From Zoogloea sp. LCSB751 (GTDB taxonomy: Bacteria; Pseudomonadota; Gammaproteobacteria; Burkholderiales; Rhodocyclaceae), in contig NZ_MWUM01000037.1 in assembly GCF_002028455.1 (NCBI RefSeq), positions 1-37,328 on the forward strand: a stretch of 37,328 nucleotides of DNA. Reading direction: 5' to 3'. Below the pieces are notes generated by a model, which saw only the letters and a list, made by a program, of their open reading frames with translations, was not told the DNA's origin and ran no database searches. Shown in pieces: positions 27,410-34,477 of the stretch (its first letter is position 1; every line of letters starts with the position of its first letter). The translations under genes and the position numbers were made by a program.

Positions 27410-28696
27410 CTAAAGGCGGGGAATCAGACCGTCGGCCAGAGACATCCGGCTGGCACGCCAGCCTGGCAGGAGGCTGGTCAGCAGACCTGTTGCGAGGATG
27501 CCAGCGATAAGCCGGAGCTCGTCCGCAGAAAACGCGTTTGTCGCCAGATCTAGGCTCAGGCGTGCATTGACCCACGGCGCGAACAGGTAACCGGCACCTT
27601 CCACGAAGCCGAGGCCCGTCAGCAGGCCGGCAGCCGTGAGTGTGCCGCCCTCCAGCATCACGAGCGCGACGATATGCCAGGGGCCGGCTCCCACTGAGCG
27701 GAGAATTGCCAGTTCGCGCCGCCGTTCGCCCAGCCCGGCGATGATAACTGCGGCCATGCCGGCCAGGCCGACTCCTACGACCAGCCAGGCAAGGCCGTGT
27801 AGGCTGCGCTCGACGCTGCCGACGAGTTGCCAGAGTTCGTCCATGATCAGGCTGGGCAGAATGGCCATTAATGGTTCGCCCGTGAAATTGGCGATCTGCC
27901 GCTGGGCCCGGAGTACATCGGTGCGCTGGTGCAGCCCGATCAGTACGGCATCAAGGGTCTTGGGGGTTAGGTCGAACTTGGTGGCGAGTTGGGGTGGGAT
28001 ATCCAGGCCTGGCAACGGCAGGCCGCCCTGCCAGTTGAGATGGATGGCCTCTAGCGATGCCAGACTCACGTGAATCGTCCGGTCGACTGGCGTAGCGGTT
28101 GGAGAGAGGATGCCGACGATGCGGAAGGGTTTGTCCGTGTGTTCAGCCCCGTACCGGTGCTTGTCTTGAAGCTCATCGAGGTGGACTGTTCCATGGTGCA
28201 GGGTAATCAGTTCTCCCAGCCGGTAGCCGAGACGGGCCGCAATTTCTGCTCCGACAACAGCCTCGAAGAGTCCGCTGAAGGGCTGTCCGCTGGAGAAGCC
28301 CAGGGGGTGTTGCTGCCCGTAGCGAAGGTGCCGGAAGTACTCCGGTGTCGTTCCCAGCACAGGAAAACCCCGGTGAGAGTCGCCGAGCGCCAGCGGAATG
28401 CTCCACGCGACCTGCGGGTCCGTGGCGAGCGTTCGGTAGCTCTGCCAACGCATCGTGTGGGTGGCATCGCCAAGGTGGAAGACGGCGTGGAGCAACAATT
28501 GCATGGGGCTGCCTCTCGGTCCGACCACCAGGTCCACGCCCGCCACGGCCTGCGCGAAGCCGGTCTGGGCTGCGTCACGGACCCGGGTGACGGCGATCAG
28601 CAGCGTGACGGCAAGCGTGATGGAGAACACCGTCAGGGCCAGGCTCAGGCGGCGATTCCAGGCACTGGCAAGCGCGAGCGGGAGGAGTGTCTTCAC
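27410..28696 (-). CDS. FtsX-like ABC permease (MacB/LolC type)
   Basis: A 428-residue membrane protein with one N-terminal helix (LSLALTVFSITLAVTLLIAV), a large extracytoplasmic domain of about 230 residues, and three C-terminal helices, the standard FtsX/MacB-permease topology. The extracytoplasmic part has a histidine-rich stretch (LITLHHGTVHLDELQDKHRYGAEH). Such permeases do not import ions through the membrane; they transmit ATPase strokes to periplasmic partners or extrude lipoproteins and peptides. GTG 28696 overlaps the ATPase stop as GTGA (28693-28696) and is preferred to ATG 28717. Its neighbours are the LolD-like ATPase upstream and DUF3299 downstream. Confidence 0.85.
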   Translation of the reverse strand: MKTLLPLALASAWNRRLSLALTVFSITLAVTLLIAVTRVRDAAQTGFAQAVAGVDLVVGPRGSPMQLLLHAVFHLGDATHTMRWQSYRTLATDPQVAWSIPLALGDSHRGFPVLGTTPEYFRHLRYGQQHPLGFSSGQPFSGLFEAVVGAEIAARLGYRLGELITLHHGTVHLDELQDKHRYGAEHTDKPFRIVGILSPTATPVDRTIHVSLASLEAIHLNWQGGLPLPGLDIPPQLATKFDLTPKTLDAVLIGLHQRTDVLRAQRQIANFTGEPLMAILPSLIMDELWQLVGSVERSLHGLAWLVVGVGLAGMAAVIIAGLGERRRELAILRSVGAGPWHIVALVMLEGGTLTAAGLLTGLGFVEGAGYLFAPWVNARLSLDLATNAFSADELRLIAGILATGLLTSLLPGWRASRMSLADGLIPRL

Positions 28697-29373
28697 GGTG
28701 CGAGCAGTTCGATGCAACGGTCGAATAGGTGGGCCAGGCGCTGATCGTGACTGACGAAAACGAGGGTCCCGCCGCTCGCGGCGACCTCGCTCATCAGGAG
28801 TTCGATGAAAACGGCTTGCCGTTGGGGGTCCAGCGCCGAGGTCGGTTCGTCGGCGAGAATCAGTTCCGGCCGGCCGATCAGGGCACGTGCGGCGGATACC
28901 CGCTGCTGCTGGCCGACCGACAGGCTAGTTGCCGGGTGATGGGCGAGCTGAGGGTCCATGTCGAGGGCGGCGAGGAGACGCCGAGCTTCGGCAGTTGGGG
29001 AGCCCCCGGTCCGTCGAGCCCGCTCGGTGGAGAAACGGCAGGGCAGCAGCACATTGTCGAGAACCGACAGGTAGGGGATCAGGTTGAACTGCTGAAAGAT
29101 GAAGCCGGCATGGTCGCCCCGGAAGCGGTCCCGGGCGCGGGCCGATAACTGACTGAGGGACTGACCCAGGACATCGATTTCCCCTCTTTCGGGCAGCATG
29201 ACGCCGCCGATCAGATTCAACAGGGTGCTTTTACCGGCACCGCTCTCTCCGTGTAAGAATAACCGCTCGCCACGACTGACGTCGAAGGCTAACTGTGAGA
29301 GGCAGGGCGTCTGGCTGCCCGGCCAGGTAAAGCACAGATCGCGGATGCGGATCACTGGGTCCAAGGCCCTCAC
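28693..29373 (-). CDS. ABC transporter ATPase, LolD/MacB-like
   Basis: A 226-residue ATP-binding subunit. Walker A is GESGAGKSTLL, the Q-loop lies in FIFQQFNLIPYLSVLDNVLLP, the signature is LSVGQQQRVSAARALI, and Walker B is ELILADEPTSALD, followed by the H-loop in VFVSHDQRL. The spacing is that of the LolD/MacB/FtsE subgroup that pairs with FtsX-like permeases. GTG 29373 overlaps the DUF1826 stop as GTGA (29370-29373); the upstream extension of the frame is arginine-rich out-of-frame translation of that gene. It forms a module with the permease encoded at 27410-28696. Confidence 0.9.
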   Translation of the reverse strand: MRALDPVIRIRDLCFTWPGSQTPCLSQLAFDVSRGERLFLHGESGAGKSTLLNLIGGVMLPERGEIDVLGQSLSQLSARARDRFRGDHAGFIFQQFNLIPYLSVLDNVLLPCRFSTERARRTGGSPTAEARRLLAALDMDPQLAHHPATSLSVGQQQRVSAARALIGRPELILADEPTSALDPQRQAVFIELLMSEVAASGGTLVFVSHDQRLAHLFDRCIELLAP

Positions 29374-30023
29374 CACATTCCATCGAGCGCAAGTACGACA
29401 CGTGGCAGGGCATCGACCGGTACGGCTGGAGAGCGATGGATGATGCCGCGTCCAGCATTGCCCTGCCATAGGCTGCCCTTCAGCAGAGCGACGGAGAAAC
29501 TGGCGATGGACTCGATTCGGGTGTCTGCGCCCATCAGTCCCGAGACATCGTCGGGCACGCCACAGGCGCCGCTGCCGAGCCTGGCACGGTTGGCGCCTGT
29601 GTCCGCGATCCATTCAGTGCCCGGTCCGCGGTATGTGCATAACAGGCGGATGCCAACCCTGTCCACATGAAAGCGTGGGCACATGGCTCTGCCGATCACT
29701 TCGAGGCGGAGGCCGATATGTGGGCAGTCGAGGAGGTCCCTGAGGAGTTCAGCTAGGCGTCCCATGTCTGCAGCGAGGGCGTCGCGCCCCGGGGCGACGG
29801 GTAGCTCCGCGAGGTGAGGGCATTCATCCGCAGCTAGACTGCTACGCAAGCCGCGACCAAGGTGCGGCCGGTTTGCCTCCAGATAGTCGGCGATGGCCTG
29901 ATCGATGGGGCGTTGCCAGACGGCGAGCTGCACGTCCGGTTGGAAAATGTCGATAAGCGCGGCGGGGTTACTCGTGATGACTGTGCGCGATGTGGGAGTG
30001 AAGAGATTGGTGGGGGCATTCAT
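29370..30023 (-). CDS. DUF1826 protein of the Zur locus
   Basis: A 217-residue cytoplasmic protein of the DUF1826 family; members are often encoded beside zinc uptake or COG0523 genes under Zur. There is no signal peptide or membrane helix. The C-terminal half reads CPRFHVDRVGIRLLCTYRGPGTEWI, then GIIHRSPA, then RVVLALD. The order His-x-Asp, distal His, Arg is that of Fe(II)/2-oxoglutarate-dependent oxygenases, so an oxygenase-like jelly roll is possible; this is my inference, not an established activity. The ATG at 30023 has no clear ribosome-binding site. It sits 21 bp after the ZIP gene and is translationally coupled to the ATPase by a GTGA overlap. Confidence 0.82.
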   Translation of the reverse strand: MNAPTNLFTPTSRTVITSNPAALIDIFQPDVQLAVWQRPIDQAIADYLEANRPHLGRGLRSSLAADECPHLAELPVAPGRDALAADMGRLAELLRDLLDCPHIGLRLEVIGRAMCPRFHVDRVGIRLLCTYRGPGTEWIADTGANRARLGSGACGVPDDVSGLMGADTRIESIASFSVALLKGSLWQGNAGRGIIHRSPAVPVDALPRVVLALDGMW

Positions 30024-30044
30024 GGGAAGGGGCTCTACAGACGC

Positions 30045-30785
30045 TTAGTGGAAAACGGCCATGCCCGTCGGGATGAGGGCGATGCCGGCGGCCATGAAGC
30101 CTGTGTGCCAGACAAAGTCTCCCTTTTCGTGGCGCAGCCAAGGCATCAGGTCGGACACAGCCAGGTAGATGAAGCTGGCTGCCGTAACAGCGAGGATGTG
30201 GGGCAGCCAGGCTTGGGAGTTGGCTAGCCAGAAGTAGCCGGCGATGCCACCCAAGACGGAAGTGAGACTGGATAGCCCGTTCCAGAGAAAGGCTTTCGCC
30301 TTGCTCCAGCCTGCGGCGAGGAGTAGGGCGAAATCGCCCGCTTCCTGGGGAATTTCGTGGGCGATGATGGCCAGGGCTGTTGCCCAGCCCAGATGGAGAT
30401 CCACCATGAAGGTGGCAGCCAGAACGAGACCGTCGGTGAAGTTGTGAACGCCGTCGCCGATAAGGATGATCGGCACTGTGCGAGTCAGGGACTGAATGCC
30501 CGCTGTATCGTCATGGCTGTGACGCCGTAGGGTGGCCTTTTCGAGGAGGAAGAAGCCGATCAATCCGGCTAGAACAAGGGCAAACAGAACATGGGGTGAC
30601 AGGCCGGTATCTGAGGCTTCGGGCAGAAGATCGAGCAGGGCGGTGGCGAGCAGGACGCCGGTCGAAAAGCTGACCATTCGCGTTAGCCAGCGGCGTGGGA
30701 GCCCGAAGGTGAGAAGGGCTGCGGCTGCCATGCTGAGCAGTCCGCCAGTCAGGCAAGCGAGTAGGAGGTGGGTGAGCGGGCTCAT
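30045..30785 (-). CDS. ZIP-family zinc transporter
   Basis: A 246-residue inner-membrane metal importer with about eight membrane helices. The two transport-site helices are clear: GDGVHNFTDGLVLAATF (helix 4) and AIIAHEIPQEAGDFALLLAAG (helix 5), containing the His, Asn, Asp and Glu residues that bind the binuclear metal centre in ZIP proteins. A short histidine-containing loop (RRHSHDD) lies between helices 3 and 4. ATG 30785 is preferred because GGAAATC precedes it; ATG 30803, 4 bp after the upstream stop, is an alternative. Zinc is the likely substrate given the Zur box at the head of the operon, though ZIP proteins can also carry iron or manganese. Confidence 0.93.
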   Translation of the reverse strand: MSPLTHLLLACLTGGLLSMAAAALLTFGLPRRWLTRMVSFSTGVLLATALLDLLPEASDTGLSPHVLFALVLAGLIGFFLLEKATLRRHSHDDTAGIQSLTRTVPIILIGDGVHNFTDGLVLAATFMVDLHLGWATALAIIAHEIPQEAGDFALLLAAGWSKAKAFLWNGLSSLTSVLGGIAGYFWLANSQAWLPHILAVTAASFIYLAVSDLMPWLRHEKGDFVWHTGFMAAGIALIPTGMAVFH

Positions 30786-30807
30786 CGGGATGATTTCCAG
30801 CATTCAA

Positions 30808-32304
30808 TTACGTGGATGACATCAGGTGTCGTGGTGCAAACAACAGCTGTTCACGGGTTGCAGGTTTCTTGAGGCGGCGATGCGTGATGAGGCCGAGCAG
30901 CGCCGCTGACACGAGCAGTCCCGTCAGAATCGAGGCGATCTCGCCAATGAGTTTGGAGATTGGTAGTCCCTGATAATCGAAAACCGGGAAATGGGCGTAA
31001 TCGCCACTGGAAAGAGCCTCGTTGCGTAGGGCCTTGGGCAGAAAATACGTGCGCCAACGCGCACCGAAGGAGTCGGCCTGAGCGTGGAAGTGACGTAGGC
31101 GGATCTCTCCGGAGCCCGCCACCTCGCTGAGGGCGTCCTGCATCAGTACCGGAGGTGAGAGAAAACGGAGCCAGGCGACCAGGCCAAGCTGGTCTTGTCT
31201 GCGCATTTCCTGTTCGTCGAGGATGCGCTCGATCCGCGTATTGCTGTCGAGAAGAATGAGGGCCCGACGACGGGCGTCGTCTAGGTCATGGCCGTGCAGG
31301 ACCGGTGTGTCAGGATGTTCGTCTCCGTGCTCCCGAAGGTAGTGGGCAAGGGACGCGTTGCTCCGCTGTCGGGCCTGATCCTGAGCGGTCCGAATCTCAC
31401 TGACCATGCTTGCCCTTGAGGGCGAAGGCCGGACTGTCTGGGCAAGAACTCCGGTAAGAGTTGGAATGATCAGTTGGAACAACAGCCACATACCGCAGAG
31501 GATCAGCGCACCGGCGGCTGACGAGACTCCCTGACTGCTGATTGCTGCACACAGGGCCAGCCAGAACAGTCCGTATGCCCAGATCAGGGTGGTCCACAGC
31601 CCAATGCGTAGGAGAAAGTCTGTCGAAAACGGGTCTGCGCTGACCAGGGCCAGGGCGCTGAACAGGCTGGCCCCGCCGAGAACTACGACTGCGCGTGCCG
31701 TTACCTTGGAGGCGAGCAGGGTCGTCAGGGAGACTGGCTGCGTCAGGAGCAGAGCCAGCGTTCCGCCTTCCCGCTCGGCCGACAGAAGGTCGTAGGATAA
31801 GGCGATCAGCATCAAGGGCAGCAGGACAACCGCAACGAAGGCCGGATCGAAGGCGCCGGCGAGAAGGTTGCTGGGATTCTCCACGTCCTCCTGCAGGCTC
31901 CAAGTGTCCCGGGTGTCAGCCGATACATTCAGATAAGGCGGAAAGAGGTCGCTCTGGCCGACTGCGGCTGCTTGCAGGGCTGTGGCTGGCAGGGCGGCCG
32001 GGGTGCTGGCGTGGCGCAGTCCAATCCACAGGGGATTGGCGGGATTGAGAAAGGCGGAAGGCGGGCGGTAGGTGCCCGCTTCCATGGCGCTCAAATGCGT
32101 CAGCGTGTCGTGAACGTGGGAGTCGTGTGAGGCGACGGCGACGGCCACAGCCCGCTGTTGGCGCTGGGCCCAGCCGGTACCGTTCCAGGCTGCGTATGAG
32201 AACGCGACAGCCAGGATCAAACCGATCAGCGTGGACAGACTCTCGGCGCGTAGAAGACGCAGTTCATGGCTCAGGCTGACGAGAAAGGGAGAGTTCGGGT
32301 TCAT
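30808..32304 (-). CDS. ABC-2 type permease, DUF3526 family (second permease)
   Basis: A 498-residue membrane protein. An N-terminal helix (LSTLIGLILAVAFSYAAW) is followed by a large extracytoplasmic region, then helices including AFVAVVLLPLMLIALSYDLLSAEREGGTLALLLTQPVS, the hallmark of ABC-2/DUF3526 permeases. Histidine-rich segments lie outside the membrane helices: ASHDSHVHDTLTHL near residue 55 and HYLREHGDEHPDTPVLHGHD near residue 315. ATG 32304 is chosen because the frame before it translates the previous gene's end; it starts 12 bp after that gene's stop. With the permease encoded upstream and the ATPase at 33743-34453 it should form a heterodimeric ABC exporter-type complex; the cargo is unknown. 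Confidence 0.84.
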   Translation of the reverse strand: MNPNSPFLVSLSHELRLLRAESLSTLIGLILAVAFSYAAWNGTGWAQRQQRAVAVAVASHDSHVHDTLTHLSAMEAGTYRPPSAFLNPANPLWIGLRHASTPAALPATALQAAAVGQSDLFPPYLNVSADTRDTWSLQEDVENPSNLLAGAFDPAFVAVVLLPLMLIALSYDLLSAEREGGTLALLLTQPVSLTTLLASKVTARAVVVLGGASLFSALALVSADPFSTDFLLRIGLWTTLIWAYGLFWLALCAAISSQGVSSAAGALILCGMWLLFQLIIPTLTGVLAQTVRPSPSRASMVSEIRTAQDQARQRSNASLAHYLREHGDEHPDTPVLHGHDLDDARRRALILLDSNTRIERILDEQEMRRQDQLGLVAWLRFLSPPVLMQDALSEVAGSGEIRLRHFHAQADSFGARWRTYFLPKALRNEALSSGDYAHFPVFDYQGLPISKLIGEIASILTGLLVSAALLGLITHRRLKKPATREQLLFAPRHLMSST

Positions 32305-32315
32305 GGCTTGGGCAT

Positions 32316-33743
32316 TCAAGGGCGCAGACGATGGACTGCCCAGAGGGACAATGCGATGCAGCCGCCGAGCCACAGGCTGAGCCGGCCAAGGCTGGCGGTT
32401 TGCCAAGTCAAGCGCTCGTCCAGGCTTGGCGGGGTATAGGCAAATGGGGGAATGTGGGCCCAGAGCCGTCGGTCGGCGCTGTAGTCCGGATCGCCGTTGC
32501 GGCGATGCTGGATCAGGTTTTCGCTCATGGTTTCCTGGATCACGCGCCGGTGGGCTTCTGCTGCGCGGGCAAAGTGGACATGATTGCGGGTGTCGGTGCC
32601 TGCGAGGCCGGCGGACACGGCCTGGATGGACGAGCCTGGAAACAGCCAGCCGAGGCGTTGGCGCAGGCTATCCTGATCGTCGTAAATGGCCCAAAGGTGT
32701 CCGAAATGTTCGTCGTGTATACGGTAGCCGGCGTGGTCATCCTCCCGTAGGGCGAGACCACGGAAATCCACTGGGAGATCCGCCGTGCGACTGACTCCAT
32801 AGTCCCGTAGCACCTTCTCACGGAAGGCGATGAATGCAGGGTGGCTTTCATCGTGGCCGAAGGTGGCCCGCCTGGCGTCGGTAAGCGCTTGGATGAAGGC
32901 TGCGCCAGTGGGAGCAGGAGCCAGGTGACCTGCCAGATCAGTCATGGCCCGTGGCAGTACGAAGCAGTTCAGTAGCCAGAAGGCCAGCAGGACAAGCAGG
33001 GCCTGACGGGCGCTGCGAGCGAACGCAGAGACTCCAAGCGTGAGGAAAACGAAGCCTCCCAGGTAGAGAAGATAGGCGCCGACAAGGGCTAACAGTCGCT
33101 GGGATGCATCCCCCGTACCTATCGATAGAAGAGCCCCCGCGACGGTAATGGGCACGATCATTGCCCCCATCAGCCCGACGAGTGCCAAGGCCTTGCCAGC
33201 CAGCAGCCGTCGGCGCGAGACGCCGAGGCTGAGAAGCTGCCGGAGTGTGCCGTTCTCCCGTTCGCCAGCAAAGCCTGCAAAGCCCACCAGAATCAGCAGG
33301 AGAGGGGCGAGGGTCTGGAGTAGCAGGGCCGGCGTCAGCTCACCGAAGCGATGCAGGCTGCTACGGTCCCGGGCAGGGCGGAACTGGAATTCGTTCTGCT
33401 TGTGGGCCTCGAGCCATACGGAAATACCAACGAAAGCGCTCACCCCAGGATCAATGAAGGCCAGGGGATTGATGGGTTTGAATGCGTGAACCCCGTAATG
33501 GGCGGCGCTATGAGGGTTCCGCGCTCCCTGCTCCAGCCACTGCTGGTAATTCGCATGCTGGGCCGAGGCCCGTTCCTGGCTCTCAGCGTCGTTTGTTTGC
33601 CAGCCCTGCGCGAGGGCGCCGACGAGGAGTACCAGCAGGCAGGCAAACAGCCAGCGCAGGCGTCGATCCCGGGATAGCTCCAGACCTTCCTTGCGGGCAA
33701 TGACGAGAATGTCGCTGATGGCGTCGTTGTTCGCGCGCTCCAT
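32316..33743 (-). CDS. ABC-2 type permease, DUF3526 family (first permease)
   Basis: A 475-residue membrane protein of the same family as its neighbour. It has an N-terminal helix (LRWLFACLLVLLVGALAQGW) and an extracytoplasmic segment with the DUF3526-type motif NPHSAAHYGVHAFKP...FIDPGVSAFVGISVWLEAHKQN. A block of helices follows, starting with LLLILVGFAGFAGERENGTLRQLLSLGVSRRRLLAGK. A second extracytoplasmic part carries clustered histidines (FGHDESHP; DDHAGYRIHDEHFGHLW). The ATG at 33743 overlaps the ATPase stop by one base (TAATG), indicating coupling. The two permeases probably arose by duplication but are now quite different. Confidence 0.85.
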   Translation of the reverse strand: MERANNDAISDILVIARKEGLELSRDRRLRWLFACLLVLLVGALAQGWQTNDAESQERASAQHANYQQWLEQGARNPHSAAHYGVHAFKPINPLAFIDPGVSAFVGISVWLEAHKQNEFQFRPARDRSSLHRFGELTPALLLQTLAPLLLILVGFAGFAGERENGTLRQLLSLGVSRRRLLAGKALALVGLMGAMIVPITVAGALLSIGTGDASQRLLALVGAYLLYLGGFVFLTLGVSAFARSARQALLVLLAFWLLNCFVLPRAMTDLAGHLAPAPTGAAFIQALTDARRATFGHDESHPAFIAFREKVLRDYGVSRTADLPVDFRGLALREDDHAGYRIHDEHFGHLWAIYDDQDSLRQRLGWLFPGSSIQAVSAGLAGTDTRNHVHFARAAEAHRRVIQETMSENLIQHRRNGDPDYSADRRLWAHIPPFAYTPPSLDERLTWQTASLGRLSLWLGGCIALSLWAVHRLRP

Positions 33744-34453
33744 TACAGTTTCATCCGACTGCCAATGGTGTCCAGGTATACCCGCTCCAACTCCACATGG
33801 TCCACGCCGGCCGTAGCGAAGCAAGAGAGCAGCCGGCCTTGGCTCATGATGCCGACTCTTGTCCCGATCTGTTTGGCCAGGAACAGGTCATGGGTCGTCA
33901 TCAGGATGGCCGTGCCGAGCGCGCGCTGTGCCTCCATGAGCGTGGCGAACTCATTGGCGGCTTGAGGGTCGAGACCACTGGTGGGTTCATCGAGCAGCAG
34001 GGCACGCGCGCCCTTGGCCATGGCGATGGCAATTCCGACTTTCTGGCGCATCCCCTTCGAATAGTTGCTGACGGGCTTTGTCGCTGCTTCGGCGGGCAAG
34101 CCTGCGCGGATCAGCAGATCCTTCAAGTCCTCCTTCCTGTTCTTTCGCCCGATGGCCAGGCGGCTGAAATAGTCGAGGTTCTCGATGCCGGTCAGGCTGG
34201 CATAGAGCATCACCGTTTCAGGAATGTAGGCCAACAGATGTTTGCTCGCCGGCTCTTGGACACTCTTGCCTTGGATCAGAGCTTGACCGCTGGAGGGTTG
34301 AAGGAAGTCGAGAAACAGGTTGATGGTGGTCGTCTTGCCAGCGCCGTTGGCGCCAAGAAGACAGAACACCTCACCTTCCTCAACTGTGAGCTCCAACTGA
34401 TCCAGGGCTTTGTGGGCGCCATAGAGTTTGGTCAGGCTGCGGGCCTCAAGCAT
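33743..34453 (-). CDS. ABC transporter ATPase, NosF/CcmA-like
   Basis: A 236-residue ATP-binding subunit partnering the two ABC-2 permeases encoded next to it. Walker A is GANGAGKTTTI, the signature region is NYSKGMRQKVGIAIAMAKGARA, Walker B is ALLLDEPTSGLD, and the H-loop is in MTTHDLFLA. The signature is SKGMRQ rather than LSGGQ, the form seen in DrrA/CcmA/NosF-type exporters. ATG 34453 has GGAG about 9-12 nt upstream; the longer frame begins with TTG and lacks a site. It lies 24 bp after the TonB receptor gene, tying the ABC module to that receptor. Confidence 0.92.
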   Translation of the reverse strand: MLEARSLTKLYGAHKALDQLELTVEEGEVFCLLGANGAGKTTTINLFLDFLQPSSGQALIQGKSVQEPASKHLLAYIPETVMLYASLTGIENLDYFSRLAIGRKNRKEDLKDLLIRAGLPAEAATKPVSNYSKGMRQKVGIAIAMAKGARALLLDEPTSGLDPQAANEFATLMEAQRALGTAILMTTHDLFLAKQIGTRVGIMSQGRLLSCFATAGVDHVELERVYLDTIGSRMKL

Positions 34454-34477
34454 GAACTCGTGTCTCCTCGGCAACGC

